Assembly (NCBI GenBank): GCA_947653505.1
Contig: CANTHI010000039.1
Location: 1 to 12,958, forward strand
DNA: 12,958 nt
Direction: 5' to 3'
Origin: an uncultured Eubacterium sp.
Lineage (GTDB): Bacteria; Bacillota_A; Clostridia; Lachnospirales; Lachnospiraceae
Under the pieces are notes generated by a model. It was not told where the DNA came from, did not search any database, and saw only the letters and a program-made list of their open reading frames with translations. The translations under genes were made by a program, and so were the position numbers. Position 1 is the first letter of the stretch. Every line of letters begins with the position of its first letter. Shown here one piece after another: positions 1-5,310 of the stretch.

Positions 1-67
1 CCGTCAGAAGCACATCTGCCCTCTCCCGCTCCAGAAAGGAAAGCACATCGCTGCCTGATGTCCACAC
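1..67 (-). pseudogene. Possible response-regulator receiver fragment, partial, leaves window
   Basis: The leftward frame from a GTG at 67-65 to the left edge encodes 22 residues, VWTSGSDVLSFLERERADVL then LT. The last base of the window is compatible with Asp as the next residue. The pattern 'SG-x-x-V-L-x-F-L...A-D-V-L-L-T-(D)' resembles the stretch before the phospho-accepting Asp in CheY-like receiver domains. An AGGAG at 75-79 sits 7 nt upstream of the GTG. A normal receiver has about 50 residues before that Asp, but here the frame is closed by a stop shortly upstream, and another frame (starting ATG AAT ATT) ends after ten codons. It is therefore either an N-terminally truncated remnant, a frameshifted gene, or a chance match. 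It lies downstream of the leftward promoter of the invertible segment. The identification rests on about 20 residues and is weak. Confidence 0.3.
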
Positions 68-167
68 GCAAAATCTCCTATTTTACGGGAAAATAAGCGA
101 TAATATTCATGAACCAAAAATTATTTTTTCACATTATCTATGAAAACAAAAGTGGCACGGAGAGAGG

Positions 168-200
168 CACCTGAACATCTGGAACAGATACTGTCAGGTG
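168..200. repeat. Imperfect hairpin between the left gene fragment and the left inverted repeat
   Basis: CACCTGA (168-174) pairs with TCAGGTG (194-200). Inside it, ATCTG (177-181) pairs with CAGAT (185-189) around a three-base loop, so the structure is a two-part stem with an internal loop. Neither strand has a T-run after it, so it does not look like an intrinsic terminator. It would lie in the 5' leader of any transcript made leftward from the promoter near 273-301. It could be an RNA leader element or a protein-binding palindrome. No function can be assigned. Confidence 0.4.
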
Positions 201-237
201 ATTTCAGACGGAACGCAGATTCACAATTGATTCTTTT

Positions 238-263
238 ACACAACATTTTATAAGAAATTGTTA
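238..263. repeat. Left inverted repeat (IRL) of an invertible segment
   Basis: Positions 242-263 are the exact reverse complement of 528-549, 22 bp without a mismatch. Beyond one mismatch (241 against 550), three more outer positions (238-240 against 551-553) also match, giving 25 of 26. Matching stops at once on both sides. The core begins AACATTTTATAAG and ends GAAATTGTTA. A 22-bp perfect inverted pair is very unlikely by chance even in AT-rich DNA, and the length and spacing fit recombination sites of invertible promoters. The recombinase would have to be encoded outside this window. Confidence 0.85.
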
Positions 264-272
264 CCTGAAAGT

Positions 273-301
273 ATTCTATACCAATTCTATTCTTTTTGCA
301 A
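273..301 (-). promoter_or_regulatory. Leftward sigma-A-like promoter inside the invertible segment
   Basis: Read on the minus strand, the -35 element is TTGCAA (301-296; 4 of 6 to consensus), the spacer is exactly 17 nt, and the -10 element is TAGAAT (278-273; 5 of 6). The start point would be near 266, only a few bases from the left repeat. This proximity is typical of invertible promoters, because it carries the promoter right up to the opposite repeat after inversion. Rightward candidates in the same segment are poorer. The region is AT-rich, so a chance match is possible. Confidence 0.6.
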
Positions 302-390
302 TACTAAAGAAAATATTGTTATTTTTCTCTAAAAATTCCATAAATTATTCCTGATCATTTAGATGATATACATAAAAAAATAGAAAAAAC

Positions 391-419
391 GACAGAGCCT
401 GAAAATCTGTCCATTTTTA
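391..419 (+). terminator. Candidate weak intrinsic terminator inside the invertible segment, possibly bidirectional
   Basis: GACAGA (391-396) pairs with TCTGTC (406-411) around a nine-base loop. It is followed on the plus strand by CATTTTTAT. On the other strand the stem is followed by GTTTTTTC. The stem is short, six pairs of which three are GC, so it would be weak in either direction. Inside an invertible segment it could block read-through in both orientations, insulating the operon from transcription entering from the left. Confidence 0.35.
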
Positions 420-420
420 T

Positions 421-454
421 GCCCTGATCAAAAAGTTGTGCTTTTTATTCAGGC
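421..454 (+). repeat. Second hairpin in the invertible segment, overlapping a competing pairing
   Basis: GCCCTGA (421-427, with one bulged C) pairs with TCAGGC (449-454). An inner stem AAAAAG (430-435) pairs with CTTTTT (441-446) around the loop TTGTG. The 3' arm also reads TTCAGGC (448-454), which is exactly complementary to GCCTGAA (397-403), the loop of the upstream hairpin at 391-411. The two hairpins and the long-range pairing could be alternatives. No T-run follows on either strand, so this is not itself a terminator. Confidence 0.35.
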
Positions 455-527
455 AAAAATCTCTGCGAATCTCATTTTTTCCTTATTTTATGCGGGTTTG
501 CGGCTTATAAACTACATTTTAAATGCA

Positions 528-553
528 TAACAATTTCTTATAAAATGTTATGT
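528..553. repeat. Right inverted repeat (IRR) of an invertible segment
   Basis: This is the partner of 238-263. Positions 528-549 are the perfect reverse complement of 242-263, and 551-553 of 238-240. It lies about 50 bp upstream of the ribosome binding site of the XRE gene, so it would form part of the operon's 5' leader when the switch is ON. The possible ATG at 545 is inside this repeat, which argues against it as the real start of the regulator gene. The repeat also contains an AT-rich TAAAAT hexamer (541-546), with TTTAAA 17 nt upstream, which might give weak rightward transcription. Confidence 0.85.
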
Positions 554-601
554 TTTATGTGCATGTCAGATTCGGCATCAGCATACATGATGGAGGGGAT
601 T

Positions 602-979
602 ATGGGAGAATTGGATTATACCAGAATGGGAATGCGGATCCGCCAGGTCAGGAAAGCAAAGGGCTGGTCGCAGGATGAGCTTGCCAGAAAATGCGGCATC
701 AGCATGTCTTTTTTAGGGCACATTGAGCGTGGCACAAGGATAATGAGCCTTGAGACGTTTGCAAGTATTTGCGAAGCCCTGGGGGCTGGTGCGGATGGAC
801 TGCTTTGGGGAGTCGCGCATCCAAATGACGCTATGGCGGCGCTGTGGGAAGCGCCGGATAAAAAAACGGATCCAAAAGCAGGAAAAAAGGACGCCGGAGG
901 AAATACGGACAGTTATTCCATGTATGTCAGGATCATGAAGTCCGTAGCGGAAATTATGAATGAAGGTTCTGTGCTGTGA
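602..979 (+). CDS. XRE-family helix-turn-helix regulator, first gene of the operon
   Basis: This is a cytoplasmic DNA-binding protein of 125 residues. Residues about 11-66 form a Cro/C1-type HTH domain: RIRQVRKAKGWSQDELARK, then CGISMSFLGHIERG as the recognition region, then the usual SLETFASICEALG end. The remaining ~55 residues are charged and of unknown role, with no enzyme motif. ATG 602 is chosen because GGAGG lies at 592-596 and the HTH domain begins a few residues later. A longer frame from 545 would start inside the right inverted repeat and add 19 unlikely residues. It is the first gene downstream of the invertible segment, and its stop overlaps the GTG start of the next gene by four bases. 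It probably regulates this operon, the switch or the recombinase, but the target is unknown. Confidence 0.85.
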   Translation: MGELDYTRMGMRIRQVRKAKGWSQDELARKCGISMSFLGHIERGTRIMSLETFASICEALGAGADGLLWGVAHPNDAMAALWEAPDKKTDPKAGKKDAGGNTDSYSMYVRIMKSVAEIMNEGSVL

Positions 980-2136
980 AGCAGAAAAAAGTGCTGATGG
1001 CGGCATCGGTAGCTTCTATGATTGACCAGTTCAATATGCCGAACATCCGCCTGCTGCAGGAGCTGGGATATGAGGTGCATACGGCGTGTAATTTTAAAAA
1101 TGGAAATACATGCGATGCGGGACGCATTCACAAACTATGCCGGATGCTGGGGAATATGGGTGTTGTTATGCACCAGTGGGATTGCCCGAGGGATATTCTG
1201 GATGTAAAAAGCTGTTGGAAGGCATATTGGCAGATGCTGGAGCTTATGCGTCGTCAGAGCTTTCTGTGGGTGCACTGCCATTCTCCGGTTGGTGGCGCGC
1301 TGGTAAGAGTGACAGCGCACTTTGTTGGGATTCCGGTTATTTATACCGCGCATGGATTTCATTTTTATAAAGGGGCGCCTTTGTGGAACTGGGCGCTGTA
1401 TTATCCTGCTGAGAAGCTGCTGTCTTATTGGACAGATACGTTAATTTCAGTAAATACGGAAGATTTTAGGTTTGCAAAAAGGCACCTGCATGCGAAAAAA
1501 ACAGTATACATTCCAGGCGTTGGCATAGATACGGCAAAGTTTGGAGCGCCTTTAAAAAGCGGAAGTACAGATGGATTTTATAAAAAATACCGGATACCTG
1601 AAGACGCCGTTGTCCTCCTGTCGGTTGGGGAACTGAGCAGAAGGAAAAATCATGGTGCAGTGATAGACGCCCTGGGGAAGTCTGGCGGCGGAAATCTGTA
1701 TTACCTGATCTGCGGACAGGGAGCTTATCGGAAAAAACTGATGTACAGCGCAAAGAAGCTTGGCCTGGCAGAATACGTCCGGCTGGCCGGTTTCCAGGAA
1801 AATATGCCCTATATATACCAGCATGCGGATTTGTTCGTTTTCCCGTCCTTGCAGGAAGGGCTTTCCGCGGCATTGATGGAAGCAATGGCGGCGGGGCTGC
1901 CCTGTGTGGTATCGGATATCCGCGGAAACAGGGAACTGATTGATCCAAGGGGCGGGATCCGTTTTCCTTTGGGGGATCAGGAACAGCTTGCGGCGGCGAT
2001 TGGGCAGCTGGCGCAGGATCCAAAAATGCGGAAGGCATGTGGCGCTTATAACAGGAATAAGGTGAAAAGGTATGATCTTGCGCTTGTCAGAAAGAGAATG
2101 CTGAACATATATCAGAGGATGGAGCCGGACGCTTAA
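976..2136 (+). CDS. GT4-family glycosyltransferase
   Basis: This 386-residue GT-B fold sugar transferase resembles the EpsD/CapM group of exopolysaccharide enzymes. It would transfer a sugar from a nucleotide-sugar to a lipid-linked acceptor at the cytoplasmic face of the membrane. The N-terminal acceptor domain contains the typical TAHGFHFYKG segment (His126). The C-terminal donor domain has SVGELSRRKNH (Arg223, Lys224, expected to bind donor phosphates) and the EX7E motif E-GLSAALM-E (Glu294, Glu302). It begins with GTG at 976, overlapping the regulator's stop in GTGA. A weak GAAGG lies at 962-966, so translation is probably coupled. Being first among the glycosyltransferases, it may act early in assembly, but donor and acceptor cannot be read from sequence. 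Full length, no damage seen. Confidence 0.88.
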   Translation: MKQKKVLMAASVASMIDQFNMPNIRLLQELGYEVHTACNFKNGNTCDAGRIHKLCRMLGNMGVVMHQWDCPRDILDVKSCWKAYWQMLELMRRQSFLWVHCHSPVGGALVRVTAHFVGIPVIYTAHGFHFYKGAPLWNWALYYPAEKLLSYWTDTLISVNTEDFRFAKRHLHAKKTVYIPGVGIDTAKFGAPLKSGSTDGFYKKYRIPEDAVVLLSVGELSRRKNHGAVIDALGKSGGGNLYYLICGQGAYRKKLMYSAKKLGLAEYVRLAGFQENMPYIYQHADLFVFPSLQEGLSAALMEAMAAGLPCVVSDIRGNRELIDPRGGIRFPLGDQEQLAAAIGQLAQDPKMRKACGAYNRNKVKRYDLALVRKRMLNIYQRMEPDA

Positions 2137-2163
2137 TGTATGAAAGAGGGGCTGGCAGATGAA

Positions 2164-3201
2164 ATGCTAAAGGTTTTGCATGTATTAAAATCAAATCATT
2201 ATTCTGGTGCGGAAAGTGTGGCAATTGCTATCTGCGGCCAGATGGATTCCGGATACAGGTCTGCTTATGCCTCGCCAGCCGGTGCAGTTGCCGCTTTTCT
2301 GGAAAACGCGGGTATACAGTATTATCCGCTTAAGAAGTTCCGGCTTAGGGATATCAGGAGGGTGCTGGAAGAATATCAGCCGGATATCGTACATGCCCAT
2401 GATTTTTCCGCGTCTGCGATATGTGCGTGTATGAACGGTTCTTTTTATCTCATTTCGCATCTGCATCAGAATCCGTCCTGGATCCGGAAGTGGAATCTAA
2501 GGTCCTTCGCCTACTGGCTGTGTATGGGAAGATTCAGCCAGATTCTGCTGGTATCAGCCGCGCTTTTAAAAGAAGCGGTTTTTTTGGATGCTGGCAGCGG
2601 AAAGGTCAGGGTAATTGGCAACCCGGTGGATACTGGCAGGATTATCCGGCTGGCAGAAGCGGAAACGGCAGACAGCTATGACCTGCTGTTTGTCGGGAGG
2701 CTGGCTGCTGAAAAAAATCCGCAGAAGTTTATCAGAATTGCCGCAAAAGTAAAAAAGAAAGGGATGTCCATCCGGTGTGCCATGCTCGGAGAAGGGGAAC
2801 TGTACCGTCCATGCATGAAGCTGATTGGAGATATGGGGCTTGGCGGAGAAATTACAATGGCTGGTTTTTGCAAAAATCCATATCCATATATCAAAAGTGC
2901 TAAAATTCTCGTGATTACATCTGACTGGGAGGGATATGGGCTGGCCGCCTGCGAAGCGTCTGTATTGGGGACGCCGGTACTGGCAGGGCGGGTCGGCGGA
3001 TTGGAAACGATCTTTGCGCAGGTGCCGGAGGTGTTCTGTGAATCGGAAAATGAGTTCGCGGAAAAAATAGGACAGCTGCTGGGCAATCCTGCGGAATATG
3101 AGAAGTTTCAAAAGGACATGAAAAAAAGCTCTTTTGAAGGGGCGTCCCAATATATGGAACAGATGCGGCAGATTTATCAGTACTGCGTGAAAGGGGAATG
3201 A
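2164..3201 (+). CDS. GT4-family glycosyltransferase, second
   Basis: This GT-B glycosyltransferase has about 345 residues. The start MLKVLHVLKSNHYSGAE is a classic first strand of GT4 enzymes acting on surface glycans. HAHDFSAS is the acceptor-domain His motif. The donor domain carries LLFVGRLAAEKNPQKF (Arg179 and Lys184 from this start) and the EX7E motif W-E-GYGLAAC-E (Glu256, Glu264). ATG 2164 is preferred because it directly precedes the conserved strand and has GAGGGG at 2146-2151, 12 nt upstream. ATG 2140 is in frame, adds eight residues and lies only 3 nt after the previous stop, but has no good binding site. The end overlaps the ATG at 3198 of the next frame. The sugar transferred is unknown. 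Confidence 0.87.
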   Translation: MLKVLHVLKSNHYSGAESVAIAICGQMDSGYRSAYASPAGAVAAFLENAGIQYYPLKKFRLRDIRRVLEEYQPDIVHAHDFSASAICACMNGSFYLISHLHQNPSWIRKWNLRSFAYWLCMGRFSQILLVSAALLKEAVFLDAGSGKVRVIGNPVDTGRIIRLAEAETADSYDLLFVGRLAAEKNPQKFIRIAAKVKKKGMSIRCAMLGEGELYRPCMKLIGDMGLGGEITMAGFCKNPYPYIKSAKILVITSDWEGYGLAACEASVLGTPVLAGRVGGLETIFAQVPEVFCESENEFAEKIGQLLGNPAEYEKFQKDMKKSSFEGASQYMEQMRQIYQYCVKGE

Positions 3202-3206
3202 ACAGG

Positions 3207-4220
3207 ATGCACATTATGTATTCCTGCAATGAATCCTTTGTGGAACAGGTATGTGTCTCAATTCTGACATTATTAGATAATAATCAGGATTTGGATGAAT
3301 TGCAGATCCATTTTGTGGAGGATGCGCTTACCCGCCGGTCGAAAGCAAGGATACAGAAACTGGTATCCAGGTATAAAAGGACAGTCGTATTTTATCCGCT
3401 GAAAAAGATACTGCAGGGCCTGCCTTTGCGGGGAAAGGACAGGCACCCGCATACGATATACAGCAAATTGTTTATGGAATTTTTAAATATAGACAGGCTT
3501 TTGTATTTAGACTGCGATACGGCGGTTGCCGGCAGTCTGCGGGAATTAGAGCAGGCGGAGCTGCGGGATTGTCTGGTGGCAGGGGTCCGGATGCCTTATC
3601 GTGCAGCCGCGTTAAGGGAAGCAGGCCAGGCCAGCGGATGCATTCATATTTGTGACGGGGTAGTGCTGATCCATATACGTTTGTGGAGAAAAGAGCAGAC
3701 GGGGGCGAAGGCAGCGGAATATATCAGAAAGAATAAGGGACTGCCGCCTATGCTCAGCGAAGGGGTACTGAACTATGTATGCAGAGGAAGGATCTGCCTG
3801 CTGCCGCCCCGGTATAATCTGATGTCTTTGATGATTTTATTTCGCAGTGCGCAGATGAAAAAGGTATTTGGAGTGAAAGATTATTATTCAGAAAGCGAGC
3901 TGGAACAGGCAAGGAGGCACCCGGTTATCATCCACTATCTGGATGAAATGTACCAAAGACCCTGGTACCGGAACAGTGACCATCCGTATCGGGCGTATTA
4001 CCGGGATTACCGTGGCAGGATCGCCTGGATGAAGCCTATGCAGAGACGCAGGCTGTTATGGAAGATAAAACTGGCCAGGCTGTGTGCCCAGTATCTGCCA
4101 ACGGCTGTCTTTATATGGCTGCGCGGCATGAAGAGGACGGTGGCCGCTGCATATAGGAGCAGCGACAGGAGGGGCAGGAGGACAGATGAAGGAAAAAACA
4201 AATGTACTGCTGGTCTATGA
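3207..4220 (+). CDS. GT8-like glycosyltransferase with altered active-site residues
   Basis: This 337-residue GT-A glycosyltransferase is related to family 8 (LgtC/GspA type). MHIMYSCNESFVEQVCVSIL is the first strand, YSKLFM precedes RLLYLDCDTAV, and the metal-binding D-C-D is Asp102/Asp104. HPVIIHYLDEMYQRPW matches the C-terminal His motif (His243). Other positions differ: where the family usually has N-(A/S)-G there is C-D-G (149-151), and where it has D-Q before xLN there is S-E (184-185). ATG 3207 fits the family start and has AAGGGG at 3191-3196, 10 nt away. ATG 3198, overlapping the previous stop as ATGA, is the alternative. The arginine-rich C-terminus, possibly a membrane contact, is encoded partly within the 35-nt overlap with the next gene. 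Confidence 0.8.
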   Translation: MHIMYSCNESFVEQVCVSILTLLDNNQDLDELQIHFVEDALTRRSKARIQKLVSRYKRTVVFYPLKKILQGLPLRGKDRHPHTIYSKLFMEFLNIDRLLYLDCDTAVAGSLRELEQAELRDCLVAGVRMPYRAAALREAGQASGCIHICDGVVLIHIRLWRKEQTGAKAAEYIRKNKGLPPMLSEGVLNYVCRGRICLLPPRYNLMSLMILFRSAQMKKVFGVKDYYSESELEQARRHPVIIHYLDEMYQRPWYRNSDHPYRAYYRDYRGRIAWMKPMQRRRLLWKIKLARLCAQYLPTAVFIWLRGMKRTVAAAYRSSDRRGRRTDEGKNKCTAGL

Positions 4221-5310
4221 AGCGCTTGCTGCATCCATACGTCTGTGTGGGTATGAACAGTTATCCTATCTGGCATCTGCCGGCAGGATCTGCCTGCGTC
4301 ATGGGACAGAGGACAGTATCACACAGGAGCAGTGCCAGTGGGCAGACGTTCTGTTTTTTATCCGCAGTTCTTCCTGGCTGGCCTGGAAGATTGGCACCCG
4401 CTGCAAAATGGCTGGAAGAAGGATCATTTATGTGATGGATGACGATTTGCCGGAGGTTGCGCCGGAGACGGTATCGGCAAAGTATTACCGGCAGCCTTCT
4501 GTAAGGAAAAGAATTTACTGGTTTTTAAAAAACTGCGACGTACTGGCCAGCCCTTCCCGGTATTTGCTTTGGAAATACCGGGGAATTGTAAAACGGACAG
4601 CGCAGATGGAAGAGCCATGTATGGGGCATGCAGGGAAAACGCGGAAAGAAACAGGAAAACGGAAGTTAAAAATAGGATTTGCCGGGTCCATCGACCGGAC
4701 CTGTGATGTACAGGATATCCTGCATGAAGCATTGGAAGAGTTTTATGAAAAACATCATGCGGAGGCTGACATAGAGTTTATGGGGATACAGCCCGCGGTG
4801 GCCCGGTGTATGGGGGTTGTATGCCATCCGTTTGAACAGGATTATGAAAAGTACCAGGAAAAGTTTCTCCAGCTTGATTGGGATGTGGGGCTCGCGCCGC
4901 TGCCTGATTCACCGTTCCACCGTTGTAAGCATTATAACAAATATATCGAATACGGGGCCGCCGGGTGTGTGGGCATTTATAGCGATGTCATTCCGTACCG
5001 TTATGTGATACGGGAGAAAGAAAACGGAATCTTATGCCAGAACAGGAAAGAAGACTGGCTGCAGGCGCTGGAATGGTGCCTTCGGAACCGGGAAAAGCTG
5101 GATGAAATGCGGATCAGGATACAGGACGATATGGAGACAGATTATAAGGTCAGCCAGATAGCGGAAAGACTGGCGGAGCAGATACCGGAGCTTACATCGG
5201 CTGCTGCTGTGGGACAAAAAGTAAAAATTCCGGCAGGGTTATACAGAAACATAAGCCGGGCTGTCCGTGCGCTGGAATTTTTGGTACGGAATGTTAGGAA
5301 ACAGATATGA
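4186..5310 (+). CDS. Diverged GT-B-like glycosyltransferase, distant relative of the 9152 and 10978 genes
   Basis: This 374-residue protein resembles glycosyltransferase family 1/4-like enzymes without a standard EX7E. In the first half, RRIIYVMDDDLPEVAP (Asp85-87) corresponds to the CYDVDDLIYHP segment of the two paralogues downstream. In the second half, KIGFAGSIDRT opens a Rossmann domain, and VGLAPLPDSPFHRCKHYNKY leads to Glu255 in the shared pattern C-K-x3-K-Y-x-E, equivalent to the usual donor-binding Glu. It starts at ATG 4186 with GGAGG at 4177-4181, inside the previous gene (35-nt overlap), and ends in an ATGA overlap with the next gene, so the three are translationally linked. The last ~30 residues (AGLYRNISRAVRALEFLVRN) may form an amphipathic helix at the membrane. 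Substrate unknown. Confidence 0.72.
   Translation: MKEKTNVLLVYEALAASIRLCGYEQLSYLASAGRICLRHGTEDSITQEQCQWADVLFFIRSSSWLAWKIGTRCKMAGRRIIYVMDDDLPEVAPETVSAKYYRQPSVRKRIYWFLKNCDVLASPSRYLLWKYRGIVKRTAQMEEPCMGHAGKTRKETGKRKLKIGFAGSIDRTCDVQDILHEALEEFYEKHHAEADIEFMGIQPAVARCMGVVCHPFEQDYEKYQEKFLQLDWDVGLAPLPDSPFHRCKHYNKYIEYGAAGCVGIYSDVIPYRYVIREKENGILCQNRKEDWLQALEWCLRNREKLDEMRIRIQDDMETDYKVSQIAERLAEQIPELTSAAAVGQKVKIPAGLYRNISRAVRALEFLVRNVRKQI

Larger units (their letters stand above)
264..527. other. Putative invertible promoter segment (phase-variation switch)
   Basis: This is 264 bp of AT-rich, non-coding DNA bounded exactly by the two inverted repeats, directly upstream of a polysaccharide operon. The best promoter inside it (-35 at 296-301, -10 at 273-278) reads leftward, away from the operon. 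Inversion between the repeats would place that promoter about 75 bp upstream of the XRE gene start, reading rightward. Invertible promoters flanked by short inverted repeats are well known for surface-polysaccharide loci in Bacteroides and for flagellar and cell-surface genes in Clostridioides difficile. In the orientation shown the operon would be OFF, or driven only by a weak promoter. The repeats are seen directly; inversion is inferred. Confidence 0.75.

Noticed and set aside
350..430. Direct repeat CCTGATCA at 350-357 and 423-430
   Set aside because: Only 8 bp, two copies, no spacing pattern; could be chance in a short AT-rich region.
498..546. Rightward promoter candidates near the right repeat (TTGCGG with AAATGC; TTTAAA with TAAAAT)
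   Set aside because: Matches to consensus are poor or explained by AT-richness. They may give weak OFF-state transcription but are not strong enough to list as features.
545..601. Upstream ATG start for the XRE gene at 545, adding 19 residues
   Set aside because: It starts inside the right inverted repeat, has no binding site, and would add a Met/Cys-rich leader unlike the family. ATG 602 has GGAGG at 592-596.
1466..2038. 190-codon minus-strand frame, with similar ones at 2566-3150, 5799-6434 and 8321-8944
   Set aside because: All are antisense shadows of convincing plus-strand enzymes and show no recognisable protein motifs.
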